Shown piece by piece: positions 37,023 to 49,418 of a stretch of 64,000 nt of DNA. The DNA is from Micromonospora sp. NBC_01699 (GTDB lineage Bacteria; Actinomycetota; Actinomycetes; Mycobacteriales; Micromonosporaceae), in contig NZ_CP109199.1 of assembly GCF_036250065.1 (NCBI RefSeq), forward strand, positions 5,890,001 to 5,954,000, in the 5' to 3' direction. A program made the translations under genes and the position numbers. The first letter of the stretch is position 1; each line of letters starts with the position of its first letter. The notes beneath the pieces were generated by a model. It was not told the origin of the DNA, ran no database searches, and worked only from the letters and a program-made list of their open reading frames with translations.

Positions 37023-39311
37023 TCAGCGGGGATAGACAACAAACTTCGGCGGTTTGGTCCCCGTTTGGGGCACCCGGTAATGGGTCAGCGCGAAGTTCAT
37101 GATCTTCTTGAAGACCGGTGCGGAGACGTCGCCCCCACCACCGCCCGGGGTGTACGCGAACACCGCGACGACGTACCGCGGTTGGTCCGCCGGGGCCATG
37201 CCGATGAACGAGGCGACCTCGCCGGGGGCGTACGAGCCGTTGAGCACCCGTGAACCGGTGCCGGTCTTGCCCGCCACCCGGTAACCGGGGATGGCGGCCT
37301 TGGTGCCGGTGCCGTCCGGCACGGTCACCACCGCCTCCATCATCTCCCGCAGCGCGGCGGCGTTCTCCGGGCTGATCACCTGCCGGGTCTTCGGCGCCGG
37401 GGCGGGCGTACGGGTGCCGTCCGGCGCGATGGTCTCCGCGACCAGGTGCGGCTGGATCCAGGTGCCGCCGTTGGCGATCGTGGCGTACGCGGCGGCCATC
37501 TGCAACGGGGTCGCGTCGACGCTGTGCCCGATCGGGATCGACCCGTACGCCGAGCCGCTCCACTGGTCCGGGGGCAGCACCCGGCCGGTCGCCTCGCCCG
37601 GCACCCCCTCGCCGGTCGCCTCGCCCAACCCGAACTTCCGCTGGTAGTCGTACAGCTTCTGCGCGCCCAACCGGTCGGCGATCTTGATCGTGCCGATGTT
37701 CGACGAGTAGGCCAGGATGCCGGGCAGGCTCATCTTGGCCTGGTTGACGCCGGCCGGCAGTTTGTGGCTGTCGGTGAACACCTTGCCGCCCTTGGTGATG
37801 CTGTTGCCGACGGTGACCGTGTCACCGGGCTTGATCACGCCCTCCTCCAGCGCCGCGGCGAAGGTGATCGCCTTGTGCACCGAGCCGGGGTCGACCACGA
37901 AACCGGTCGCGGCATCCTCCCGGTCGGTTCCCACGCTTTTCTTCCAGTCGGCCGCGCTGTAGGTCGGATGACTCGCCTGGGTCAGCACCGCGCCGGTCCG
38001 GATGTCGATCACGATGGCGGCGGCGATCGTCGCCTTCTCCTCGCGGGCCGCCGCGCTGAGGATGCGCTGGCACTCCCACTGGAGGTCGCGGTCGATGGTG
38101 AGCTGGAGCGAGCTGCCCGGCTTGGGCTCGGTCACCACCTTGTCGTAGCCACCGGGGATCGGGCTGTTCAGATCGCCCCGGCCGGCCTCGAAGACCCGCT
38201 TGCCGTTGACCCCGCGCAGCAGTTCCTCGTACCGGGCCTCGATCCCCTCCAGACCGCTCATGTCGTCGCCGATGAAGCCGATCAGGTTGGCTGCCAGGTC
38301 GCCGCCGGGCACCTCCCGGCGTTCGTCCTGGCCGGTGCCGATGCCGGCCAGGTTCAGCTCCATGATCTGCTTTGCGGTGTCGATCTCGACTCCCCGGGCC
38401 AGGTACTGGAACTGGGAGACGAAGCCGTCCGCGCCCTTCGTCCGGCTCAGGTCGGCGACCAGGGTCGAGCGGGGGATGCCAAGCAGCGGCGAGAGCTTGG
38501 CGGCGGCGTCCGCCGGGTCCTCCACCATGGTCGGGTCGGCGTACACGTAGCGGGCCTCGACGCTGTGTGCCAGCACCGCGCCGGACCGGTCGTAGATCGA
38601 GCCGCGCGGAGCGGCGAGGATCACCGGCTTGAGCCGGTCGTCGACGCTGTCGGCGTACGCCGGGGACTGCACGACCTGGAGGACGACGAGCCGGATGCCG
38701 ACGGTGGCGAAGAGCGCGAGCGCGAGCATGGTGCCCAGCCGGAGCCGCAGGCGCGAGTCGGCCAGCCGGGGCGGGCTGGGCGGCTTGCGCGGCGCGCGGC
38801 GCGGCGCGGCGCCGGGGCGACCGGAACCGCTCGTGGTGGTGGTGCCGGTCCGCCGCCGGGGTGCGGGCACCGGCCGGGCGACGTCGGCGGCTCGGGCGGC
38901 GCGCGGTGGTACCGGTCGCCCGGTGCCGGTGCCGCGTCCGGCGGCGGGCTCGGGGGCCTCGCGCCGGGTCCGCGCACCGTTGGTCCGGCCGCCGTCGAGC
39001 ACCTGCAACGCGGGTCGGAACGGGTCCGCCGATCGGGTGGACCTGGGCGTACGGCGCAGTTCGGGAGCGTCCCGCAGGGTTCGGCCCCGGGGCGTGTAGG
39101 CCCGCGCACCGGAGATCCCGCCGAGGCCCGGCTCGCCGTCGGTGGCACCGCCCCGACCGACCCCCCGGCCGCCGGTGTCCCGGTTCGCGCCGCGCGCTCC
39201 GGTGTCCCGGCCGGCACCGCGTGCTCCGGTGTCCCGCTCCGAGCCGGACTGTGACGAACCGCGCCGGGACGTGGAGCCGTCCCGGCGCGGTTCATCGGAG
39301 CGTGGCGACAC
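37023..39311 (-). CDS. ftsI: Septal transpeptidase FtsI (class B PBP)
   Basis: A 762-residue class B penicillin-binding protein. A 190-residue basic cytoplasmic N-terminus contains repeats of RDTGxRG at about 26-50. The transmembrane helix is at 192-212 and the dimerisation domain follows. The transpeptidase has the serine motif S477-V-H-K480, SSN at 536-538 and KTGTG near 682. There are no PASTA domains. The start GTG is preceded by a G-rich Shine-Dalgarno. It is expected to pair with FtsW at the septum. Confidence 0.94.
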   Translation of the reverse strand: MSPRSDEPRRDGSTSRRGSSQSGSERDTGARGAGRDTGARGANRDTGGRGVGRGGATDGEPGLGGISGARAYTPRGRTLRDAPELRRTPRSTRSADPFRPALQVLDGGRTNGARTRREAPEPAAGRGTGTGRPVPPRAARAADVARPVPAPRRRTGTTTTSGSGRPGAAPRRAPRKPPSPPRLADSRLRLRLGTMLALALFATVGIRLVVLQVVQSPAYADSVDDRLKPVILAAPRGSIYDRSGAVLAHSVEARYVYADPTMVEDPADAAAKLSPLLGIPRSTLVADLSRTKGADGFVSQFQYLARGVEIDTAKQIMELNLAGIGTGQDERREVPGGDLAANLIGFIGDDMSGLEGIEARYEELLRGVNGKRVFEAGRGDLNSPIPGGYDKVVTEPKPGSSLQLTIDRDLQWECQRILSAAAREEKATIAAAIVIDIRTGAVLTQASHPTYSAADWKKSVGTDREDAATGFVVDPGSVHKAITFAAALEEGVIKPGDTVTVGNSITKGGKVFTDSHKLPAGVNQAKMSLPGILAYSSNIGTIKIADRLGAQKLYDYQRKFGLGEATGEGVPGEATGRVLPPDQWSGSAYGSIPIGHSVDATPLQMAAAYATIANGGTWIQPHLVAETIAPDGTRTPAPAPKTRQVISPENAAALREMMEAVVTVPDGTGTKAAIPGYRVAGKTGTGSRVLNGSYAPGEVASFIGMAPADQPRYVVAVFAYTPGGGGGDVSAPVFKKIMNFALTHYRVPQTGTKPPKFVVYPR

Positions 39312-39312
39312 G

Positions 39313-40044
39313 CTAACCCCCCGCGTTCTGCTGACTGGTGATGGCGGGCTGCCCCCCGGCCGGCTGCGGAATGCCGACCACCTGGCCGTCGGGCAGCCGG
39401 ATGAAAGCCTTGGTGCCGGACTCGACCAGGCCCAGCTTGCGGGCCTGGGCCACCAGGTTGCCCGGTGCCTGGGCGTCGGCGATCTCCTTGTCTAGCCGCT
39501 GCTGCTGGAGGTCGAGCGTGGCCTGCTCCCGCTGGAGCTTGTCCAGCCGGATGGCGTTCTCGTTGATCTTGGTGTTGACCACCAGGACCCCGAGCACCCC
39601 ACCGACCACGACCGCCAGGATCAGCCCGACGAAGGGCGCCTGCGGCACGCTCACCGGCATCGGCGGAGCGACCCGCAGCCGAGGCGCCTCCACCCGACCG
39701 CTACCGGCCGGGTGCGCCTCACGGGCGACGTCACGGGCCCGCTGCGCCGCGCCGCCGGCCGGGTGCGCCACCCGGGCCCGCTCCCGCGCCCGCTCGGCGT
39801 GGTCCCGGGCGGGCGTCGGAGCCAGCTCCGGTGCCCGCAGCGCGGCACTGCCCTGGGTCGGGAAACTGCCCGGCGTCGGAAACTCGCGCGCCCCCCGGGC
39901 ACGAGTCTGCTGACCCGGCACCGCCCCAGCCGTACGGGTGCTCCGCTCGGTCGTCGTCCGCTCCGCCACGGTCCGGCCCCCCGACCGTGGTGTACGCGGC
40001 TGGGCACCGGATTGATCCCGGTGGTCGCGCTTGTCAACGTTCAT
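39313..40044 (-). CDS. ftsL: FtsL-like divisome protein
   Basis: A 243-residue bitopic protein between rsmH and ftsI, the ftsL position. The N-terminal 135 residues are cytoplasmic and Ala/Arg/Pro-rich with repeats of AREAHPAG-like units. One transmembrane helix is at about 137-157, followed by a short coiled coil (about 160-190, [22 protein letters not shown]) and a globular end with [11 protein letters not shown]. Assigned by position and architecture, since FtsL sequences diverge strongly. Its ATG overlaps the rsmH stop (ATGA) and has GGAGGGG. Confidence 0.85.
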   Translation of the reverse strand: MNVDKRDHRDQSGAQPRTPRSGGRTVAERTTTERSTRTAGAVPGQQTRARGAREFPTPGSFPTQGSAALRAPELAPTPARDHAERARERARVAHPAGGAAQRARDVAREAHPAGSGRVEAPRLRVAPPMPVSVPQAPFVGLILAVVVGGVLGVLVVNTKINENAIRLDKLQREQATLDLQQQRLDKEIADAQAPGNLVAQARKLGLVESGTKAFIRLPDGQVVGIPQPAGGQPAITSQQNAGG

Positions 40045-41174
40045 GTCCCCTCCCCCTCTACTGCCGTCCCGCCTTCGTCCCCTGGCCCCGATGGCCCCTT
40101 CTTCCGGTCCTGGGTGGACCGTCCCAGCGCCACGGCACCGGGGGCGTGCAATGCCTTCGCCCGTCGACGGGGCCGCTCGCGGTCGGCCCGCCCACTCTCC
40201 GTCGGACCGGTCGCCCGGTCCGGATCGATCCGTTCCGCCGCCCGCAGTCGTACCGAGGCGGCCCGCGGATTGGCCGCCACCTCCGCCTCGCTCGGCAACT
40301 CGGCACTGCGGTTGAGCAACCGCAGCGTCGGGCCGGTGCCGGGCAGTTCGACCGGCAGGTCGACCGGGCCGGTGCTGCGCGCCCGGCCGGCAAACGCCTG
40401 CTTGGTGATCCGGTCCTCCAGCGAGTGGTACGACAGCACCACCAGCCGACCGCCCACCGTGAGCGCGTCCAACGCGGCCGGCAGCGCCGCCTCCAGCGCG
40501 GCCAGCTCCCGGTTTACCTCGATCCGCAACGCTTGAAACGATCTTTTCGCCGGATGTCCGCCGGTCCGGCGGGCCGCCGCCGGGATCGAGTCCCGGACCA
40601 GCTCGGCGAGGAACGCCGAGGAGGTGATCCGGGACCGTTCCCGCTCCCGCAGAATCGCCGAGGCGATCCGCCCGGCGAACCGTTCCTCGCCGTAAAGCCG
40701 CAGGATCCGGGCGAGTTCACCGTGCGTGTAGCTGTTGACGATCTCCTCCGCGGTCACCCCGCGGGTCTGGTCCATCCGCATGTCCAGCGGCGCGTCCTGG
40801 GCGTAGGCGAACCCGCGGTCGGGCGCGTCGAGTTGCAGCGACGACACCCCGAGGTCGAACAGCAGCCCGTCGACCCCGGGGAGGCCGAGCCGGTCGAGCA
40901 CGTCCGGCAGCTCGTCGTAGACCGCGTGCACCAGGTGGATCCGGTCGGCGTACCGGGCCAGCCGGGCTCGGGCGTGTGCCAGGGCCTCGGGGTCGCGGTC
41001 GAGCCCGACCAGGATCGTTCGCGGGTACGCGGCCAGCACCGCCTCGGCGTGACCGGCGAGGCCGAGCGTGGCGTCGACGTGGACCGTACGGTCGCCCCGG
41101 TCCAGCGCGGGGGCGAGCAGCTCAAGACACCGCTCAAGCAACACCGGCACGTGCGTGCCGCGCAGCTCCCCCAT
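40041..41174 (-). CDS. rsmH: 16S rRNA (cytosine1402-N4)-methyltransferase RsmH
   Basis: Formerly MraW; methylates C1402 of 16S rRNA with S-adenosylmethionine. The N-terminal [13 protein letters not shown] and SAM-binding [15 protein letters not shown] and [11 protein letters not shown] are present, with [11 protein letters not shown] and [11 protein letters not shown]. Length is 377 residues with an Arg/Pro-rich tail. The ATG giving [11 protein letters not shown] has GTGGGGG at 6 nt; the in-frame upstream extension has no conserved residues. Confidence 0.95.
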   Translation of the reverse strand: MGELRGTHVPVLLERCLELLAPALDRGDRTVHVDATLGLAGHAEAVLAAYPRTILVGLDRDPEALAHARARLARYADRIHLVHAVYDELPDVLDRLGLPGVDGLLFDLGVSSLQLDAPDRGFAYAQDAPLDMRMDQTRGVTAEEIVNSYTHGELARILRLYGEERFAGRIASAILRERERSRITSSAFLAELVRDSIPAAARRTGGHPAKRSFQALRIEVNRELAALEAALPAALDALTVGGRLVVLSYHSLEDRITKQAFAGRARSTGPVDLPVELPGTGPTLRLLNRSAELPSEAEVAANPRAASVRLRAAERIDPDRATGPTESGRADRERPRRRAKALHAPGAVALGRSTQDRKKGPSGPGDEGGTAVEGEGT

Positions 41175-41380
41175 GTCGACCCCCACTGACCGGCTTCCTT
41201 GTCTGTTCACGTCTGTATGCTGTCAACCGCTCGTCATACCGCCAGATCCCCATCCGCTCTGGCCCGTCGACCCGCCCCTGGTAAGGCCGGTCAGCGGATC
41301 GCGCGCCTGGCACCGGGGAAGAGGCGCCAGGAACAGGAGCGGCTGGAGATCTCGCAGTACGTCGGGCGTGTCGGCCCGCC

Positions 41381-41812
41381 CTACAGCCCGCCGGGCAACA
41401 CCCCCTCCTCGATGTCGGCGAAGTCGTCTTCGCTTTCCGCGAGGTAGGTCTCCCAGGCGCGCTTGTCCCAGATCTCCACCCGGGTGCTCGCGCCGATGAC
41501 CACCAGCTCACGGTCGAGCGCCGCGTATTCCCGCAGGTGGCCCGGAATGATCACCCGGCCCTGCTTGTCCGGCACCTCGTCGTGCGCGCTGGCGAAGAAC
41601 ACCCGGCTGTACGCCCGAGCGGCCTTGTGGGTCATCGGCTGCTCGCGCAGCTGATCCGCGATCCGCTGGAACTCGGGCGTCGGGAAGACGTACAGGCAGC
41701 GTTCCTGCCCCTTCGTGATCACGACACCTCCCGCCAGCTCGTCCCGGAACTTGGCCGGAAGAATCAGCCGGCCCTTTTCGTCCAGGCGCGGGGTATGAGT
41801 GCCGAGAAACAC
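41381..41812 (-). CDS. mraZ: Transcriptional regulator MraZ
   Basis: A 143-residue protein made of two SpoVT-AbrB domains: [20 protein letters not shown] at 4-23 and [18 protein letters not shown] at about 81-98. MraZ binds repeats upstream of its own gene and controls the dcw cluster. It is separated from rsmH by 206 nt, in which a TTGACA (41226-41221, minus strand) could be a -35 for rsmH. Its upstream region has three boxes with 10-bp period. Confidence 0.95.
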   Translation of the reverse strand: MFLGTHTPRLDEKGRLILPAKFRDELAGGVVITKGQERCLYVFPTPEFQRIADQLREQPMTHKAARAYSRVFFASAHDEVPDKQGRVIIPGHLREYAALDRELVVIGASTRVEIWDKRAWETYLAESEDDFADIEEGVLPGGL

Positions 41813-41895
41813 GGCCCAACCCCCTCGCCCTTCCAGCGGCGTTCGCGGCGCCGCTGTCCCCCGGGCCGGCAGGCCCTCCCGGCCCCACCATTGGG

Positions 41896-41921
41896 CCCCA
41901 CTCTACTCCACTTCCCTCCAC
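41896..41921 (-). promoter_or_regulatory. MraZ operator: three direct repeats with 10-bp period
   Basis: On the minus strand GTGGAG (41921-41916), GTGGAG (41911-41906) and GTGGGG (41901-41896) repeat exactly every 10 bp, 84 nt upstream of the mraZ start. Repeated TGGG-like boxes with one helical turn spacing are the known MraZ target. A similar GTGGTG/GTGGAG pair occurs on the plus strand at about 41981-41995. Confidence 0.7.
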
Positions 41922-42229
41922 CCGCAACCGGAAACGCAGGGAAACCACGACGGTGTCATTCGCAAAACTGCACGTCAGAGGGGGTGGTGCGAAGTGGAGG
42001 GGGCTGCGGCGCCCGCCCGGCGTCCGCTTTCCGACAAAGATCAAATGGGGCCCGAGTAGCGCCCGCCGGCACCCGTCACGCGCCTTTCCGGTGCCGTTCG
42101 GGTGACCGTCACCGGCACATCGGGCCCGCGCGCCCCGGTCCGGGAGGAAAGTGGAGGGATCAAGGTCCGGCGGGAGCATCCCGAGGGGACGGGAAAGGTG
42201 GAGGGGAATGAGGCGATGTGGCTGTCCGG

Positions 42230-42235
42230 TAACCT
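42230..42235 (+). promoter_or_regulatory. -10 box of murT (leaderless)
   Basis: TAACCT followed by 7 nt and the GTG at 42243. The region 41813-42242 between mraZ and murT is a divergent promoter region; apart from this and the MraZ boxes no gene is seen in it. Confidence 0.5.
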
Positions 42236-42242
42236 CGCTCGC

Positions 42243-43505
42243 GTGACGGACGCGAGAATGCCCCTGCGGGCGAAGGTGGCCAGCTCCGTGTCGCGTACCG
42301 CGGCTGCGCTGTCAAGGGCCGCCGGCCGCGGCGACGGCTCGGTGATCGGCGGCTGGATCGGACTCAAGATCGACCCGGACCTGCTGGCGCACCTGGCCGC
42401 CGGCCGGGCCATCGCCCTCATCTCCGGGACCAACGGCAAGACCACCACCACCCGACTGACCGCCGCCGCCGTGGGCGTACTCGGCCCGGTGGCGACCAAC
42501 TCCTTCGGCGCCAACATGCCCAGCGGGCACACCTCCGCGCTGGCCAAGGCGGGCAACACCCCGTACGCGGTGCTGGAGGTCGACGAGCACTACCTGGCCC
42601 AGGTCCTCGAAGCCACCGAGCCGCACGTGGTCGCGCTGCTCAACCTCTCCCGGGACCAGCTCGACCGGGCCAAGGAGGTCAGCATGATGGCCCAGCTCTG
42701 GCGGTCCGCCCTGGTGCGGTACCCGGAGCTGCGGGTGGTGGCCAACGCCGACGACCCGATGGTGGTCTGGGCCGCGACCCCGCCCGAGATGCGCAGCGGG
42801 AACCTGAGCACCCCGACGGTCACCTGGTTCAGCGCCGGGCAGCGCTGGCACGACGACTCGTGGGTCTGCCCCGAGTGCGGCTCGCCGATCGAGCGGGCCC
42901 AGGACCAGTGGTGGTGCACCGGCTGCTGGCTGCGCCGGCCCGAGCCGCAGTGGGTGGTCGAGGACGACGGCGTGCTCGACCCGTCCGGCGCCTGGCACAA
43001 GGTGGTGCTCCAGCTTCCCGGCCGGGTCAACCTCGGCAACGCGGCCACCGCGCTCGCCGTCGCCGCCGAGTTCGGCGTACGGCCGGCCGACGCGGTCTCC
43101 CGGCTGGGCGGGGTCGCCTCGGTCGCCGGCCGGTACGCCCAGGTCGTCCGCGCCGGGCGCAACATCCGGCTGCTGTTGGCGAAGAACCCGGCGAGCTGGC
43201 TGGAGGCGTTCGACATGGCCGACCACGCGCCGACCCTGCTCTCCATCAACGCCCGCGACCCCGACGGCCTGGACACCTCGTGGCTGTTCGACGTGGACTT
43301 CTCGCCGCTGCGCGGCCGGCAGGTGCTGATCACCGGCGACCGGGCGTACGACCTGGCGGTCCGGTTGGACGTGAACGACGTGCCGTTCCGGCACGTGCAG
43401 ACCTTCACCGAGGCGGTCTCGGCGGTGCCGCCGGGCCGGCTCGAAGTGATCGCGAACTACACCGCGTTCCAGGACATCCGAGCGGAGTTGGACCGTGTCA
43501 ACTAA
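42243..43505 (+). CDS. murT: Lipid II isoglutaminyl synthase, ligase subunit MurT
   Basis: Activates the D-isoglutamate carboxyl of lipid II for amidation; acts with GatD. The 420-residue Mur-ligase-like protein has the P-loop SGTNGKTTTTRL at 61-72 and a four-cysteine zinc ribbon, C209/C212 and C225/C228, inserted in the middle domain as in other MurT proteins. EVDEHYLAQV carries the ligase acidic residues. The GTG at 42243 was chosen because of the TAACCT box 7 nt before; ATGs at 42216 and 42258 are alternatives. Confidence 0.93.
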   Translation: MTDARMPLRAKVASSVSRTAAALSRAAGRGDGSVIGGWIGLKIDPDLLAHLAAGRAIALISGTNGKTTTTRLTAAAVGVLGPVATNSFGANMPSGHTSALAKAGNTPYAVLEVDEHYLAQVLEATEPHVVALLNLSRDQLDRAKEVSMMAQLWRSALVRYPELRVVANADDPMVVWAATPPEMRSGNLSTPTVTWFSAGQRWHDDSWVCPECGSPIERAQDQWWCTGCWLRRPEPQWVVEDDGVLDPSGAWHKVVLQLPGRVNLGNAATALAVAAEFGVRPADAVSRLGGVASVAGRYAQVVRAGRNIRLLLAKNPASWLEAFDMADHAPTLLSINARDPDGLDTSWLFDVDFSPLRGRQVLITGDRAYDLAVRLDVNDVPFRHVQTFTEAVSAVPPGRLEVIANYTAFQDIRAELDRVN

Positions 43506-44277
43506 CTCGTACTTCCCGGTCGACCAGCCGAGCGGGTACGCGATGGCCTCGCCCAGCGGCTCGGAAAGCACGCTGCGGATCGCCTGGCTCTACCCGGATT
43601 TGCTCTCCACCTACGGCGACCGGGGCAACATGCTGATCCTGGCCCGCCGGGCGCAGCAGCGCGGCATGCCGGTGGAGACCATCGAGGTCCGCTCCGACCA
43701 GCCGCTGCCCACCAGCGCCGACATCTACCTGCTCGGCGGCGGCGAGGACGGGCCGCAGGCGCTCGGCGCGCAGCGGCTGATCGCCGACGGTGGCCTGCAC
43801 CGGGCGGTCGCCCAGGGCTCGGTCGTCTTCGCCGTCTGCGCCGGTTACCAGCTGCTGGGCGGCTCGTTCTTCGCCAAGGGCGCCAAGTGCGCCGGGCTGG
43901 ACCTGCTGGACCTGAACTCGGACCGGGGGCCGTCGCGGGCCGTCGGCGAACTCGCCGGCGAGATCGACCCCCGCCTCGGGCTGCCGCCGCTGAGCGGCTT
44001 CGAGAACCACGGCGGTCGTACCCACCTCGGCCCCGGCGTCTCCGCGCTGGCCCGGGTCAGCACCGGCATCGGCAACGACGGCAGCAGCGAGGGCGCGTGG
44101 CGCGGGAAACTGCTCGGCACCTACTCCCACGGGCCGGCGCTGGCCCGCAACCCGGCCCTGGCCGACCTGCTGTTGCGCTGGGCGACCGGGGTGAACAACC
44201 TGCCGCCGCTCAACGACACCTGGCAGGAGCGACTGCGGGCCGAGCGGGTGGCCGGCGTGGCCGCCGCCCGGTCGTGA
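43495..44277 (+). CDS. gatD: Lipid II isoglutaminyl synthase, glutaminase subunit GatD
   Basis: A class I amidotransferase-type glutaminase of 260 residues that delivers ammonia to MurT. The nucleophile is C115 in VFAVCAGYQLLG, and GGGEDGPQ at 81-88 matches GatD. A conserved histidine is in GTYSHGPALARNP near 211. It starts with a GTG inside the end of murT (11-nt overlap), so the subunits are made together. Confidence 0.94.
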   Translation: MSTNSYFPVDQPSGYAMASPSGSESTLRIAWLYPDLLSTYGDRGNMLILARRAQQRGMPVETIEVRSDQPLPTSADIYLLGGGEDGPQALGAQRLIADGGLHRAVAQGSVVFAVCAGYQLLGGSFFAKGAKCAGLDLLDLNSDRGPSRAVGELAGEIDPRLGLPPLSGFENHGGRTHLGPGVSALARVSTGIGNDGSSEGAWRGKLLGTYSHGPALARNPALADLLLRWATGVNNLPPLNDTWQERLRAERVAGVAAARS

Positions 44278-44996
44278 CCGCCCCGCACCTCCGGCGGCTG
44301 CTGCGGCAGCTGTCGGACGTGCGGTTCCGCTCGCTGCTGCGGCAGCGCTCCGTGCTGCGCTTCGGGTCGCTGCTGCTGATCCTCGGGCTGTTCGGCCTGG
44401 CGCTGCTGCTCGTACAGCCCGATCTGGCGGCGGCGCCACGGCTGGTCGACCGGCTCGGTCCGGCCGCCCCGGTGGCCGCCGTGCTCGGTGGCGCGCTGCT
44501 GATGGTGGCCCTGGTCCCCCGGACCCTGATCACGGTGGCGTGGGGCGCGCTGTTCGGCCCGCTCGGCGGGGCCGGCTACACCCTGGCCGCCGCGCTGGTC
44601 GCCGCCGCGCTCGGCTTCACCGTCGGTCGGTTGCTCGGCCGCGACTTCGTCGCCGAACGGGTACGCGGCCGGCTGGCCCGCCTCGACGGCTGGTTCAGCC
44701 GACAGAGCGTGTTCGGCGTGATCACCGTACGGCTGTTGCCGATCGGCGGGTTCGGCCTGGTCAGCTATGGCTACGGCACCACCGGCGCCCGGGTGGTCCC
44801 GTTCCTGATCGGCAGCGTCCTGGCCTCGGTTCCGTCCGCCTTCGGCTACGCCGCCATCGGTGCCGCGGTAGCCAACCCTGACGAGTTCAACTGGCTGTCA
44901 GTAGCCCCGGCAAGCTTCGGCCTAATCGCCGCCGCCATCCTCATCACCCGCTGGCGCAGGGCGGAACAAGCCCACCGCCGCTCCCCCGCCCCGTAA
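44274..44996 (+). CDS. VTT/TVP38-family membrane protein (DedA-like superfamily)
   Basis: A 240-residue membrane protein with about six hydrophobic segments. The family motif region reads WGALFGPLGGAGYTLAAALV, then RLLPIGGFGLVSYGYGTTG, where the conserved Pro and Gly residues of the VTT domain are seen. Relatives move or scramble lipids, such as undecaprenyl phosphate. Its GTG overlaps the gatD stop (GTGA), so it is co-expressed with the lipid II amidation genes; a lipid-carrier role would fit but is inference. Confidence 0.85.
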   Translation: MTAPHLRRLLRQLSDVRFRSLLRQRSVLRFGSLLLILGLFGLALLLVQPDLAAAPRLVDRLGPAAPVAAVLGGALLMVALVPRTLITVAWGALFGPLGGAGYTLAAALVAAALGFTVGRLLGRDFVAERVRGRLARLDGWFSRQSVFGVITVRLLPIGGFGLVSYGYGTTGARVVPFLIGSVLASVPSAFGYAAIGAAVANPDEFNWLSVAPASFGLIAAAILITRWRRAEQAHRRSPAP

Positions 44997-45003
44997 CACC
45001 CCC

Positions 45004-45082
45004 GCGTTGATCTTGCAGTTGTGGCGGTACCCATATCGCTCGAAAGGGAGCAATACGGGCACCACAACTGCAAGATCGACGC
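45004..45082. repeat. Dispersed palindromic element, copy 2
   Basis: Arms 45004-45024 and 45062-45082 are 21-nt inverted repeats with a single mismatch (GATCTTGCAGTTGTGG core), loop 37 nt. It fills the gap between two converging genes (the VTT gene ends at 44996, leuS at 45093), where the transcript hairpin would work as a bidirectional terminator. Confidence 0.85.
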
Positions 45083-45092
45083 TATCGAGGGG

Positions 45093-47948
<2,856 letters not shown>

Positions 47949-48020
47949 GTCGTCTCCTCGCCGCGCTCACCGTTGTGCGTACACGGGCACGTTTCGCATT
48001 TCAGGGCATGCATATCCGGG

Positions 48021-48048
48021 CACAAAAAAGCCCCTCACACAGGAGGGG
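48021..48048 (-). terminator. Intrinsic terminator of the leuS leader (attenuator)
   Basis: On the minus strand CCCCTC, loop CTGTGT, GAGGGG, followed by CTTTTTTG: a 6-bp stem with a six-T run, rare in such GC-rich DNA. It lies between the leader peptide and leuS. Confidence 0.85.
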
Positions 48049-48049
48049 T

Positions 48050-48085
48050 AGCCGTGCTGTCGCGCTCGGTGGCGTCAGCACGGCT
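48050..48085 (-). promoter_or_regulatory. Leader stem-loop overlapping the leader-peptide stop
   Basis: AGCCGTGCTG (48085-48076) and CAGCACGGCT (48059-48050) are perfect 10-bp arms. The first arm covers the last codons and stop of the leader peptide, and the second ends one base before the terminator stem. A ribosome stalled at the Leu codons, about 6 nt upstream, would alter this fold. Confidence 0.75.
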
Positions 48086-48113
48086 CGCTAAGAAGCAGGT
48101 AGGCCCGGGCCAT
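48075..48113 (-). CDS. Leucine leader peptide of leuS
   Basis: A 12-residue ORF, MARAYLLLSEPC, with three consecutive leucine codons (CTG CTT CTT). The two CTT codons are unusual for this genome. It is followed by a stem-loop and an intrinsic terminator, then by leuS about 127 nt from the stop. Attenuators upstream of leuS have been predicted in some Streptomyces; this has the same logic: charged tRNA-Leu lets the ribosome reach the stop and favours termination. A GAGGG lies 15 nt upstream of the ATG. Translation of this peptide is inferred. Confidence 0.78.
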   Translation of the reverse strand: MARAYLLLSEPC

Positions 48114-48231
48114 GCCGCGGAGTCTACGCCCTCACCCGACGGGCTGTCGCGCCCGGTTCCACGGGTCGACGGTACGGGGCCGACCGGTCAGCAGGACCGT
48201 ACGTGTGGTCGGCTTGAGCGTGAGTTCCGGC

Positions 48232-48237
48232 TAGCCT
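48232..48237 (+). promoter_or_regulatory. -10 box of the moxR operon
   Basis: TAGCCT ends 6 nt before an in-frame ATG at 48244, so the transcript should begin near 48244 and reach the moxR GTG at 48352 after about 108 nt, or be leaderless from the ATG. Confidence 0.5.
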
Positions 48238-48351
48238 GATTCCATGCGGTTGATCCGGGCGCGCCCCGCGACCGTATTTTCCCGCGAACCTTACGGCCGT
48301 CCCAGCGAGTCTGGACAGAGAAGAAGCCGTGCTGCGACGAGGAGGAGGCCC

Positions 48352-49416
<1,065 letters not shown>

Positions 49417-49418
49417 CC

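Noticed and set aside
37446-39254. 602-codon plus-strand frame opposite ftsI
   Set aside because: Shadow frame produced by third-position GC; no motif and no ribosome binding site.
43887-44996. Longer start for the VTT protein inside gatD
   Set aside because: The first 129 codons are an out-of-frame read of gatD; the GTG at 44274 overlapping the gatD stop is the real start.
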